From an uncultured Paraprevotella sp. (GTDB taxonomy: Bacteria > Bacteroidota > Bacteroidia > Bacteroidales > Bacteroidaceae): a DNA stretch of 51,961 bases. Below, piece after piece: positions 42,185-50,765 of this stretch. The stretch spans positions 1 to 51,961 of the forward strand of contig CALUFQ010000019.1 of assembly GCA_944319925.1 (NCBI GenBank), in the 5' to 3' direction. The notes under the pieces were generated by a model. The model worked only from the letters and a program-made list of their open reading frames with translations. It had not been told where the DNA came from and did not search any database. The position numbers and the translations under genes were made by a program. Within the stretch, counting starts at the first letter, position 1, and every line of letters starts with the position of its first letter.

Positions 42185-44500
42185 ATGCGGAAACTTTGGT
42201 ATGTTTTGTGGGGAATGGTGCTTGTGGCGTTGCTGAATGCCTGTTCGGCCACAAAGTTTATTCCCGAGGGGGAGTATATGCTGGAGAGCGTTTCCGTGAA
42301 GTCGGAAGATAAAACGTTGGATGCCTCTTTGTTGAAAGGCTATATTCGCCAGCACCCCAATTCCAAGTGGTTCAGCTTGCTTAAGGTGCCGATGGGACCG
42401 TATGCCCTTTCGGGACGCGACACGACCAAGCGTATCAACCGGTTTTTGCAACGAGTCGGTGAGGCACCGGTGGTTTTTGACACGTTGCAGGCCAACCGGG
42501 CACAGGAAAACATGCTCTCGGCGGTGAACAACCTGGGATTCCTGCAAGCAAAGGTGCGGCAGGAGAGGAGTGTCAAAGGGAAAAAAGTCAGGCTGACCTT
42601 CGTGGTGGAGCCGGGCGAGCGGTATAGGGTGCGGAATATCGGTTATGAAATAGAAGACACAGCGGTGGCTCGCATCTTGCAGCAATATGCCGACCGCACG
42701 TTGCTGCAACCGGGTATGCCTTTCGACCTGAATTTGCTGGACGCGGAGCGCGGACGCATCAGCAGCCGGCTGCAAAACAACGGATATTACAGGTTTAACA
42801 AGGAGTTCGTGCGTTATGAGGCAGACACTTGCGTGGGTGGTCATGAGGTGGACTTGGAAGTGCAGATTCCGCTTTATCGCGCCGTAGCGGGCGGTGACTC
42901 CACGTCCCATCCGCGTTATGTCATTCGTGATGTTTCCTTTGTCAGCAGCGCGGTGCAGGCCGACGGTCGGCGTGGCACGTCGGATATGGACAGCATCGTC
43001 TATAAAGGTTTCCCGATTTATTTCCGGAAACAATTGCCGTTCCGCCCATCGCTGTTTATTCAGAATAATGCAATCGAGCCGGGGAGACTTTACCAGGAAC
43101 AGGATGTCCGTCGCACTTATGGTAATTTTGGACAGTTGGGGGCGGTGATGTTTTCCAATATCCGGCTGGAGGAAACGGATTCCCTTTCCGGAGAATTGGA
43201 CTGTGTGGTCACTTTGCACGAGAACAAGCGTCGTTCGGTGGGAGCGGAACTGGAAGGCACTAATACGGCGGGCGACTTGGGCGCCGCCGTGTTACTAACT
43301 TACCAGAACCGCAACTTGTTCCGCGGGTCGGAACTGTTTTCCCTGAAGTTGCGCGGGGCTTTCGAGGCGATTACAGGATTGGAAGGGTATAGTGATCAGA
43401 ATTACATGGAAGTCAGTGTGGAAGCAGGACTTACGTTCCCTAACTTCAGACTGTTTCGTTTCAATGGCCGCGAACGCGGACTGGTCCGTGCCACTTCTGA
43501 AATTTCGCTGATGTACGATTCACAAAACCGCCCTGAGTTTCACCGTCGTGTGCTGACTGGTGCGTTGCGCTATCGTTGGCACAGCCCAAATGATTTGTTG
43601 CGCCACCGTATTGACCTGATCGATTTGAACTATGTGTATATGCCGTGGATTTCCGGGACGTTTCGTCGCGATTACTTGGAGGACGAGACAGACCGGAATG
43701 CTATTTTGCGTTATAACTACGAAAACCTTTTCATCATGCGGATGGGCTATAGCTTCACTTATAATTCGCAACGGAACGCGGCGAGAGTGTCGGATTACGG
43801 CAGCAATGCGTTGGGTATTCGTTTCAACGTGGAATCTTCGGGCAATCTGCTTTATGGCTTTTCGCGGTTGTTTGACACCAAACGGAATAACGACGGGCAA
43901 TATACCTTATTTAATATAGCATATGCGCAATATCTTCGCGGGGATTTTGACGTGAGCAAGAGTTTCCGTTTTGACGACCGCAATTCGTTGGCTTTGCATC
44001 TCGGCATCGGGGTGGCTTATCCATACGGTAATTCCACAATCCTGCCATACGAAAAGCGTTATTTTAGCGGCGGGGCGAACAGTGTGCGCGGATGGTCAGT
44101 GAGAGAGCTGGGGCCGGGGCGTTTTACGGGGGGAGACGGGCGCATTGACTTCATTAACCAAACGGGTGACATCAAGTTGGATCTTAATGCGGAATACCGC
44201 ACGTTCCTATTTTGGAAACTCCACGGGGCGGTATTCTTGGATGCAGGCAACATATGGACTATCCGCAACTATGCGGAACAACCCGGCGGGCAGTTTCGCC
44301 TGAAAAGCTTTTGGCGTGAGATTGCCGTGTCCTACGGCTTGGGATTCCGATTGAATTTCGATTATTTCATCTTGCGTCTCGATGGAGGCATGAAAGCCGT
44401 CCATCCGGCATACACGGACGCACGACACCATTATCCCATCATCCATCCGAATTTCAAGCGCGATTTCACTTTACATTTCGCAGTGGGCCTTCCATTCTGA
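42185..44500 (+). CDS. TamL/BamA-like outer-membrane assembly lipoprotein
   Basis: The 771-residue product starts with a lipoprotein signal (LVALLNACSATKFIPEGEYML, Cys about 19 in LNACS). POTRA-like repeats follow (residues about 25-310: RVRNIGYEIEDTAV, PGMPFDLNLLDAERGRI), then a 16-strand-type surface-antigen barrel ending FAVGLPF with a terminal Phe. YFSGGANSVRGWSVRELGPG is the conserved VRGW loop of Omp85 proteins. The lipoprotein form is the Bacteroidetes TamL variant, which works with TamB; no TamB gene is adjacent. The C-terminal 35 bases overlap the convergent gene. Confidence 0.88.
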   Translation: MRKLWYVLWGMVLVALLNACSATKFIPEGEYMLESVSVKSEDKTLDASLLKGYIRQHPNSKWFSLLKVPMGPYALSGRDTTKRINRFLQRVGEAPVVFDTLQANRAQENMLSAVNNLGFLQAKVRQERSVKGKKVRLTFVVEPGERYRVRNIGYEIEDTAVARILQQYADRTLLQPGMPFDLNLLDAERGRISSRLQNNGYYRFNKEFVRYEADTCVGGHEVDLEVQIPLYRAVAGGDSTSHPRYVIRDVSFVSSAVQADGRRGTSDMDSIVYKGFPIYFRKQLPFRPSLFIQNNAIEPGRLYQEQDVRRTYGNFGQLGAVMFSNIRLEETDSLSGELDCVVTLHENKRRSVGAELEGTNTAGDLGAAVLLTYQNRNLFRGSELFSLKLRGAFEAITGLEGYSDQNYMEVSVEAGLTFPNFRLFRFNGRERGLVRATSEISLMYDSQNRPEFHRRVLTGALRYRWHSPNDLLRHRIDLIDLNYVYMPWISGTFRRDYLEDETDRNAILRYNYENLFIMRMGYSFTYNSQRNAARVSDYGSNALGIRFNVESSGNLLYGFSRLFDTKRNNDGQYTLFNIAYAQYLRGDFDVSKSFRFDDRNSLALHLGIGVAYPYGNSTILPYEKRYFSGGANSVRGWSVRELGPGRFTGGDGRIDFINQTGDIKLDLNAEYRTFLFWKLHGAVFLDAGNIWTIRNYAEQPGGQFRLKSFWREIAVSYGLGFRLNFDYFILRLDGGMKAVHPAYTDARHHYPIIHPNFKRDFTLHFAVGLPF

Positions 44501-44918
44501 CGCGCCAGCGACGCCCTTGTTTCACGAGCGGGATGGCATATTCTGCTTTTTCCAGGATGCGTCCTGTGCGTTGTTCTAAGGAGTCTGCGGCCAAGGCTTC
44601 GTGTACGGTGCAACGGGCAATGGCCGTGCTGTCGGATGTGAGCTTGCAGTTGACAGAAGAAACATAGGCTTCTTCAGGCGCGTTCCGCACGGCTTCAAGG
44701 TCGCGTTCTGTGATGTTTGAAGCGCGGAAGGCAATCCACTTGCGGGAGTCGTCCGTGCATGTTTCGTATGCCTTTTCGAAACGCAGGTTGAAATAGTTCT
44801 CGGCGAAGTCTTTGGCTTGTGCCGCCGCCCGCTCTTCTTCTTCGCTCATGCATCCGGTGGTGATGAAGGCTCCGGCAATCAGGCAAAAGGCGGCACAGGA
44901 TATTTTGTTTTTTTTCAT
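44466..44918 (-). CDS. small lipoprotein, DUF4878-like
   Basis: The 150-residue protein has a lipobox (LIAGAFITTGCMSEEEE) and a cystatin/NTF2-like fold region (AKDFAENYFNLRFEKAYETCTDDSRKWI, then AIPLVKQGRRWRVRMEGPL; cited in parts), as in lumazine-binding or DUF4878 proteins. Its function is unknown. The start at 44918 puts Met directly before the signal. A promoter candidate TATCTTTG is at 44979-44972. Its last 35 bases lie inside the end of the TamL-like gene on the other strand. Confidence 0.78.
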   Translation of the reverse strand: MKKNKISCAAFCLIAGAFITTGCMSEEEERAAAQAKDFAENYFNLRFEKAYETCTDDSRKWIAFRASNITERDLEAVRNAPEEAYVSSVNCKLTSDSTAIARCTVHEALAADSLEQRTGRILEKAEYAIPLVKQGRRWRVRMEGPLRNVK

Positions 44919-45012
44919 TCCATTTCTTTTGGGGTATTGCCAATTGGGGCAAAACATACTTTTGACGTTTGCAAAGATAGTTTTTTCCAGTTCATTATCC
45001 AACGGTTAGGAA

Positions 45013-45276
45013 TTGTTTTGTATTTATCATGCGTTGATTTGGGATGAGTCTTCGAGACGGTTTGAATAAGTTTCTTCCGTAATGAGAGAGATTGCTGGCT
45101 ATCTGACGAAGTACAGTAGCAAAAAGTTTCGATTAAGCGAGGGCAAGGCAAGCGGGGCTTGTCATACCGCGAGCATGAGAAACTTATGTAAATGGCCGGA
45201 AAATCGCCCAAAGCACACACGAAAACAATACATTAAGTGGGGAAAAAATTTTTTGTGGAAATTCGAAACAGTTTCT
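45013..45276 (-). repeat. dispersed intergenic repeat, copy B (longer)
   Basis: Read on the minus strand this matches copy A at 41050-41194 at both ends, with about 110 additional bases in the middle (about 45070-45175). The middle contains AAGTTTC/GAAACTT inverted motifs. Located upstream of the small lipoprotein gene. Short open frames here look like translations of the repeat and not genes. Confidence 0.6.
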
Positions 45277-45282
45277 TGGATT

Positions 45283-45962
45283 GTTGAAAACGTTTCTTGT
45301 TGCTTATAAGCCCTGCCGTCTGTTCTGGTGGTTAGCGCATTTCTGCACTTTCCTTCGTTTATAACTTTTTACAAATCAGCTACTTACAAAATCTTGCTCC
45401 GTGAGACAAATCCCAGACGGGACAAAAACGGGACAAAACCACAGGAAAATAAAATCAAGAACGCTTCAAGCCCACATCCCTTGTCGTGGACTTCTCTTTT
45501 CTGTGCAAAGGTACAATTTTGTCCCGTGAAAAACAAGCAAAATCCAGCAAATATGCTGCCTATCAAACATTTATACTACATGTGCATTTTCAGGAAGATA
45601 CTGCAAGTGCTTCATGCACAGACTTGTGTTGCTTACTTCAAAGACCTGTTAAAATCCGTTTTATGCCATTTGTACACTACGGTATTGCCGCCGATGCGCA
45701 TTGCCTTGGAACAGTGTACAACCCATCTGCCATTATCTGCAATGCGGAAATATGTGTTCCATCAGCAAATTGGTAAAAAATGCCACATGGCACAATGACC
45801 GGACAAAGCGACATATTCAGCGTTGTATAATGTATTAAAACTGTTGATTTTCAATATGATAAATGATTATAAATCAAGAATCTGACTTACCGATTTTACA
45901 AATCAAACCATATACATTTGCGGTCAAATTCGATTAACAAACCAATAATATACAACAGCATT
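45283..45962. other. non-coding left part of the mobilizable element
   Basis: No credible gene is present. ACGGGACAAAA is directly repeated at 45417-45427 and 45428-45438 and occurs inverted at 45517-45527, which could be recombinase or regulator binding sites. A minus-strand promoter candidate TACCTTTG is at 45513-45506. Composition is AT-rich and differs from the core genes on the left. An att junction may lie here, but it cannot be fixed without the other end. Confidence 0.45.
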
Positions 45963-46295
45963 ATGACTGAAAACAGAACATCGAAAATGAATCTCGAACA
46001 GGAGCGAAAGATTGCGGAGCTTCAGGAACGGGTGAACAGACTGGAAAACCTTTGCTATGCGGCCAAGGAAGTGTTGAACTTGGAGGAAGCGGCGAACTTT
46101 CTCGGCGTTGCCAAAAGTACCCTGTACAAGATGACGCACCTGAACCAGTTGCCGTACTTCAAGCCTGCCGGGAAACTCATCTTCTTTGAGAAGCAGAAAC
46201 TGATTGATTGGGTACGTGGTGCAAAATCGAAATCAGTTGATGAAATCAAAGAGGAAGCAGCCGCCAAGATTCAAGAAATGAACGAAAGACAATGA
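45963..46295 (+). CDS. helix-turn-helix (MerR/excisionase-like) protein of a mobilizable element
   Basis: The 110-residue protein has an N-terminal coiled coil (LEQERKIAELQERVNRLEN) and an excisionase-type winged helix (LNLEEAANFLGVAKSTLYKMTHLNQLPYFKP, cited as motif; key ends LEEAANFLGV and PYFKPAGKLIFFEKQ). Such proteins head Bacteroides mobilizable and integrative elements and are thought to act in excision or replication control. The start at 45963 gives the usual short N-terminus. Confidence 0.85.
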   Translation: MTENRTSKMNLEQERKIAELQERVNRLENLCYAAKEVLNLEEAANFLGVAKSTLYKMTHLNQLPYFKPAGKLIFFEKQKLIDWVRGAKSKSVDEIKEEAAAKIQEMNERQ

Positions 46296-46327
46296 TTTTT
46301 TAATTCACATCAAAAACAAATTGTAGT

Positions 46328-46819
46328 ATGGAACAGAGTAAGAACATGGAACAGGCCGGAGCAGCTTCGGCTGTTCCGACTGAAAAGAAGAACGAGAGCC
46401 GCAAACGTGAGGTAAGCGGCAAGGATGCGCAAGTCATCCGTGTATTCTTGGAGAGTGTAGGTATCTACGAAGCGGACGCACTGCGTGTGAGCATAGCCAT
46501 CGCTGACGGCAAGGCTACGGCAGAGAGCATTTCAGCGGATGACCGCCTTGCACTCAACCGCTATCTCAACAGCGGTACGGACAACGAACGGCTGACAGCG
46601 GACAATGCGCAGGAACATCGGTTGAACCGTGTGTTCGGGTTGCTGGAGCGTGTAACGGAGTTCTGCGACAAGCGGCAGTTGGTGACGGTCAACAAGGCGT
46701 TGCTTTCCATTGCGGTAAACGCCACGGACATCAGCCGTGCCGTATCGAGCCTTGACAAGCGGCCTGCACCCGGACAACCGTTTTCGGGCAACGCTAACGG
46801 CAACGGAGTAAACAAGTGA
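46328..46819 (+). CDS. hypothetical protein of the mobilizable element
   Basis: The 163-residue product has a basic, low-complexity N-terminus (AASAVPTEKKNESRKREV), a helical middle (VIRVFLESVGIYEADALRVSI, DRLALNRYLNSG) and a Gly/Asn-rich C-terminus. No family is recognised. It lies 32 bases after the HTH gene and probably shares its transcript. Its codon use is similar to that of the mob genes. Confidence 0.7.
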   Translation: MEQSKNMEQAGAASAVPTEKKNESRKREVSGKDAQVIRVFLESVGIYEADALRVSIAIADGKATAESISADDRLALNRYLNSGTDNERLTADNAQEHRLNRVFGLLERVTEFCDKRQLVTVNKALLSIAVNATDISRAVSSLDKRPAPGQPFSGNANGNGVNK

Positions 46820-46963
46820 CCGTATGCAAAAGGTGGAAGGTGTATGCTTGGTGTTCACGCAGCCTCTTTTTCTTCCCTTATTTCGGGACAGGACTTATTG
46901 ACTGGCTTATATGTGTCTTTCGGCAAATATCTTTCCGCTTATGCACCATTCGGCAATGTGAAA

Positions 46964-47018
46964 CCGTGCAGGGAACAACAAAAAGCAAGTCGGTGTTTCC
47001 ATGCCGATACCTGCACGG
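46964..47018. repeat. nested inverted repeat in an intergenic gap
   Basis: CCGTGCAGG (46964-46972) is perfectly inverted at 47010-47018, and TCGG/CCGA (46990-46993, 47004-47007) pair inside it. It lies in the 250-base non-coding gap before the gene at 47071. It could be an origin, a single-strand initiation site or a regulatory RNA structure. Confidence 0.6.
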
Positions 47019-47070
47019 CTTCATTCCATTCAAGCAAGAGTAATATCACATTTATAAAGTCATAGATTTT

Positions 47071-47505
47071 ATGGACAAGGAAACATACAGTTTCATGTAC
47101 CCGTCAGGGATTGCTTCGTTCTCGTTCAGATTTTCCGACCGTGCAATGCGATGGCTGTGCGGAACAACGACCGATGACAACGGCAGGGAAACAGGCAACT
47201 TCACGTTGTTTGGCGACCTGTTGGCAAAGATGGCATTGACGGACGGCGCAGCCAAAGGCTTCCACAGACCGCTCATGCTTTCCGCAGGTCAGGCGCAGTA
47301 TTCCGAGGAACGGCTTTCTTCGCAATGGGACATGGGCAGGAAGCGCATACGCAACCTGCTTGCCACGCTTACGGACATGGGGCTTATCGACACTTGCCGT
47401 TCAAGGGTGGCATCCGTGATGACCTTTCCGTGCCTAACCGGGTGGGAAACAGTGGACGGCGGTATTACATCAAACCCTTTAACCCACGAACAGAGGGAAG
47501 AATAA
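47071..47505 (+). CDS. putative HTH-like protein of the mobilizable element
   Basis: The 144-residue product contains FHRPLMLSAGQAQYSEERLSSQWDMGRKRIRNLLATLTDMGLI, in which SEERLSSQWDMGRKRIRNLL reads like a winged helix-turn-helix. SFSFRFSDRAMRWLCG lies at the start. It follows a structured gap and precedes the candidate oriT. A role in replication or transfer control is inferred from position. I do not recognise a named family. Confidence 0.6.
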   Translation: MDKETYSFMYPSGIASFSFRFSDRAMRWLCGTTTDDNGRETGNFTLFGDLLAKMALTDGAAKGFHRPLMLSAGQAQYSEERLSSQWDMGRKRIRNLLATLTDMGLIDTCRSRVASVMTFPCLTGWETVDGGITSNPLTHEQREE

Positions 47506-47793
47506 GAGCCGTCAGAGCCGAGCAGACAACGGTATAGCGCAAACAAACGCTTTCCGTTGTTCCATTCTCCGACATTTTGCTGGCACCAGCCTTTTTGGCT
47601 GTGGCAAGCGGACAGTTGGAATGGCATGGAGCGGTAGCGTTCAGTTTCGAGGTATGCCGAGGTATTACCGCCTTCGGACGGCAACACCCCGACGCCCTCG
47701 CAACAGTCCGGCAGACTGTTTTCCTTGCCGCTCGTAGGCTCGCACCATTCCTCTTGTAGTAAACGTTTACGACCATTTTAAGACCTCTCGTTT
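47506..47793. other. candidate oriT region upstream of the mob genes
   Basis: This 288-base gap holds a nested hairpin at 47526-47560 (ACAACGG...AGCG / CGCT...CCGTTGT). A second lies near 47578-47595 (GCTGG-ca-CCAGC followed by CTTTTT). Origins of transfer in Bacteroides mobilizable elements commonly sit directly before mobilization genes and contain such inverted repeats. The nick site cannot be read with certainty. Confidence 0.5.
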
Positions 47794-48243
47794 ATGACAC
47801 ACGAAGAAGATAACTCCAATCAGGAATTAGGGCAAAAGAAGCCAATTATAAGGCGTGACAAGGTGGTTGTCACCAAGGTCACGGAACAGGAGCATTCGCA
47901 AATCAAAGACACCGCCAATCAGTGCGGCATGACACGCAGCGACTTCATCCGGGCAAGGGCACTCGGCTACAAGCCACGGCAAAGGCTTTCCGACAGAGAA
48001 CTGGACGGTTTGCGTCAGCTTGCAGCCTGCCGCACGGACATGGTGAACTTCGCCAACGCCCTGCATGGATTGAGCGATAATGAAAAGATAAAGTTATTCC
48101 GCCATCAGCCGACCATGCTTGAATGGTACGAGAAAGTGGCCCATGTTACAAACCGTGTCGCCGACTTCTTGCAGTCCGCGCAGACGGCGAACAGCTATCC
48201 GGCAGGAACAACAAACCAAGAGACAAAGGAGGACGGCGCATGA
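47794..48243 (+). CDS. MobC-like relaxosome protein (ribbon-helix-helix)
   Basis: The 149-residue product has a basic N-terminus and an RHH-type segment (VVTKVTEQEHSQIKDTANQCGMTRSDFIRARALGY, key parts VTEQEHSQIKDTA and TRSDFIRARALGY). A helical C-terminal half follows. MobC proteins bind oriT and help the relaxase melt and nick DNA. It overlaps the relaxase start by 4 bases (ATGA), the standard mobC-mobA arrangement. Confidence 0.88.
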   Translation: MTHEEDNSNQELGQKKPIIRRDKVVVTKVTEQEHSQIKDTANQCGMTRSDFIRARALGYKPRQRLSDRELDGLRQLAACRTDMVNFANALHGLSDNEKIKLFRHQPTMLEWYEKVAHVTNRVADFLQSAQTANSYPAGTTNQETKEDGA

Positions 48244-48986
48244 TAGCCAACGCAAAGGCGGTAGCCCACGGCATAAGGGCGATGCTCTATGTGTCGGGTG
48301 AATCGAGAAACAAGAAACATCCCGAAAGGATTACCCATATCTGCGACAACTTCATGCTGCAGGGCATGGACGCGACAGGCATTTTTACGGAAATGAAGTT
48401 TGCCACGATGAACCATCCGAATATCAAGAACAACGTCATCCGCATGGAGATAAGCCCAGCGATGGAGCATACCAAGGACTTCACTTTGGAAGATTGGCAG
48501 CAACTGTGGCAGGATTTCGCCGCCGCTTTCGACATACAGGAAATCCGCGACAAGGACGGCAAGGTGGTTTCTGCGCAGACGAACATATCAGGTAGCAAGT
48601 CCTCCATATGGCTGCATGAGGAATCCGACAGCGGCATACCCCATCTTCATGCCATCGTCAGCCGGGTGGATGAGAACGGGAGCATCAACAACGACCACGC
48701 CATACACCTCCGCGCACAACGGGCGGCGGAAATGTTAGCCCGGCACAGGGGCTGGGCTACGGCGCAACATATACATGAAACCAACATCCCAAAAGTAAGT
48801 GCCGACTGCATGGAAGCCTTGCGCGAATTGGACAAATGGTCATGGGACGGCTACCAAGAAAGGCTTGCCGCCAAAGGCTACGAGCTATATTTGCGCAAGG
48901 ACAAAAAGGAAGTAATACGTGGCTATGTGCTTCCAAAGGCAACACGAAATTCAAGGCATCGGAACTTGGGAAGGGGCGCAACCTGA
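48240..48986 (+). pseudogene. relaxase, 5' part (frameshifted)
   Basis: This 248-codon frame carries the relaxase domain: HICDNFMLQGMD, VIRMEISPAMEHTKDFT, and the metal-binding signature SGIPHLHAIVSRVDENG followed by HLRAQRAAEMLARHRGW. It runs out of frame after VIRGYVLPK (48938), ending in a short unrelated tail. The expected continuation is intact in the -1 frame (next entry). One missing G in AAAGGC (48935-48940) explains the break. The catalytic domain is complete, so a truncated protein might keep some activity; read error or programmed slippage at A-AAG cannot be excluded. Confidence 0.8.
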
Positions 48987-49498
48987 CCGCATCCCGTATC
49001 AAACAGACATGGGAAAAGTTACATTCCGACAAGGCACAACAAGTCCGTCCGGCTACCCAACAACCAGTTGTATCTACACCGAAGCCGTCATTTTCCAATG
49101 GTACGAAGCAAATGCCACAGCCTATTATACGGCAGAGCAATCCGATATTCGGGGACTACACGACCTATAAGGCGAACAGTCAGCCTACGGAGTTTGAGCA
49201 TGACGGAAAGACCTACAAGCGTTATCTCCCGGACAAGGTGCTTGACTTCTTCAACGACGAGTTCGACCATCGGGAACTGGCCAACTGGCAAGCCTTACAG
49301 AATCTTGCGATGGCTTACTTCACCCTTATAGCGTCACCCTACGAGGTAACATCGGGCGGAGGTGGCGGCGGTTCGCAGTCAGACTTGAAATGGGGGCGCG
49401 ACCCGAAAGAGGACGAAATGGAGTTTGCCCGAAGATGTGCGCTGGCCGCTTCAAACAGAATCGGCAGGTATCCCAAAGGCGGAATAAAACGCAAATGA
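48836..49498 (+). pseudogene. relaxase, 3' part (frameshifted)
   Basis: The useful part starts at 48938, continuing GNTKFKASELGKGRNLTASRI from the upstream fragment. The C-terminal region then has a Pro/Gln-rich linker (VRPATQQPVVSTPKPSF), a basic-aromatic segment and a short glycine run (GGGGGG near 160). It ends RIGRYPKGGIKRK. In the intact family this region is one protein with the N-terminal domain, about 419 residues. Its end overlaps the next gene by 4 bases. Confidence 0.75.
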
Positions 49499-50055
49499 CA
49501 AACCTAAAAAACAACAACGCAATGAAACAACCTGATACGGCGGCTCTCCGTGAGCGGCTTGCCAATTATACACCCGAAGATGAGTTGGAACAAGACAAAC
49601 GTGAACTTGACGGACTGCTTCAGGAAGTCAACTACCAGATAACAGAACTTCGCAATCTTCTTGGCAAAATAAATTCGCTCAAAGAAGAACTGCATGGCAT
49701 ACACGGAAGTTTGAAGCATACCGTCCAAAGGGAACGGACTGCTTTCAACGCCTTGGTTGCGGCAAAGGACAGTGCGGACAATATTGTGGACGGCATCAGC
49801 CGAGCTATTGTCAAAGCGGAACAGCATACTGTCATCCGTGCCACAATCGGCACCGATGAACTGGCGAAAGTGCATCAATGTACCGCCGACCATATCAAAG
49901 CTGAGAAAGAATTATTGGAAGAACATAGTAAAAAGTTAGCCAAACACCTTCAGAATAACGAAGGCATTTGGCTTTCCAGTGCTTGGCTCGTGTTCATGAT
50001 CATCACACAAGCCATTTGTTTTCTCGCTATAGTGTTATGGTCGTATTTGAAATAA
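49495..50055 (+). CDS. coiled-coil, tail-anchored membrane protein of the mob operon
   Basis: The 186-residue product has heptad-rich helices (TELRNLLGKINSLKEELHGI; KAEKELLEEHSKKLAKHL) and a C-terminal membrane helix (WLVFMIITQAICFLAIVLWSYL). It overlaps the relaxase gene by 4 bases, so it is part of the mobilization unit. Small accessory proteins of this shape follow relaxases in Bacteroides elements; their role may be in coupling the relaxosome to the membrane. The start could be 49495 or 49522. Confidence 0.75.
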   Translation: MTNLKNNNAMKQPDTAALRERLANYTPEDELEQDKRELDGLLQEVNYQITELRNLLGKINSLKEELHGIHGSLKHTVQRERTAFNALVAAKDSADNIVDGISRAIVKAEQHTVIRATIGTDELAKVHQCTADHIKAEKELLEEHSKKLAKHLQNNEGIWLSSAWLVFMIITQAICFLAIVLWSYLK

Positions 50056-50167
50056 GATGAAATTTGTCGTTTGCAAAGAATTTCGGTCGTTCGTAAAATA
50101 GTTTGGGTGCGCCATTTACATCATAATTATTTTTGTTCAGCAATAATGCAAAACACTAATAATTCAA

Positions 50168-50716
50168 ATGTTTATGGAAACAAAGTATTTCAAGCGATTT
50201 GCACTTACAGACAGACTGGTATCAATCGAAGAGCTACGCCACATTGCGCAAATGCAGGCTCGAATGGATGAATTGGTAAGGTACAGCCCAGTGCAACATC
50301 TATCAGACGGCTACAGCTTTTCAATGGAAGAAGTCTGCGATACGGAAATTTCATTCTCTGAGATTTTGTGGGCGGAAGGAGTTAATGCAGAGCATTCTTT
50401 TCTGCACATGAAGAACGGAGAAACAATAGCATTGCCTTTTGGCACTCATGGATTGGAAACATTTCTTAGCGACTCCAAAGAACCACGTTTCTTAAAGATA
50501 CGCCGTAGTGTGTTTCTTCCAGTTTCTATGATAGAAAAAGTCAGCAGAAAGATTGTGTACCTAAAAGGGCGCGATATTCCATTCAAGATAAGTGTAACTT
50601 ATTTCCCGATTCTTTTTTACGGATTATATGAATACCTGACAGCCGGAATTGAAAAATGGTGTGTTCAAGATTATATCCTATCCGTTGGAAAGTTAAATGG
50701 CAGCATATGTAGTTAG
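50168..50716 (+). CDS. LytTR-like DNA-binding protein, orphan
   Basis: The 182-residue product lacks a receiver domain. The core ILWAEGVNAEHSFLHMKNGETIALPF, followed by FLKIRRSVFLPVSMIEKVSRKIVYLKG and IPFKIS (cited in parts), fits the LytTR pattern of strand, acidic turn, R-R-S-x-F/Y and closing strand. The start could be 50168 or 50174. The 112-base gap upstream is AT-rich. The gene ends at a bidirectional hairpin. Role unknown; a regulator carried by the element is plausible. Confidence 0.55.
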   Translation: MFMETKYFKRFALTDRLVSIEELRHIAQMQARMDELVRYSPVQHLSDGYSFSMEEVCDTEISFSEILWAEGVNAEHSFLHMKNGETIALPFGTHGLETFLSDSKEPRFLKIRRSVFLPVSMIEKVSRKIVYLKGRDIPFKISVTYFPILFYGLYEYLTAGIEKWCVQDYILSVGKLNGSICS

Positions 50717-50738
50717 CGGACAATGTAAATCAAAACTC

Positions 50739-50761
50739 AGGAGGGGAATTTTCCCCCTCCT
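50739..50761. terminator. bidirectional terminator hairpin
   Basis: AGGAGGGG and CCCCCTCCT pair around AATTTT, between two convergent genes. The right side is followed by AAATTTATTTCTT on the plus strand. It would end both the LytTR-like gene and the minus-strand gene. Confidence 0.75.
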
Positions 50762-50765
50762 AAAT

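Noticed and set aside
45328-45798. 156-codon frame in the gap left of the mobilizable element
   Set aside because: It is Cys/His/Lys-rich with no conserved pattern and crosses the direct repeats; treated as non-coding.
48930-48945. programmed -1 frameshift in the relaxase
   Set aside because: A-AAG can slip, but there is no X-XXY-YYZ heptamer or clear stimulatory hairpin; a single lost G is simpler.
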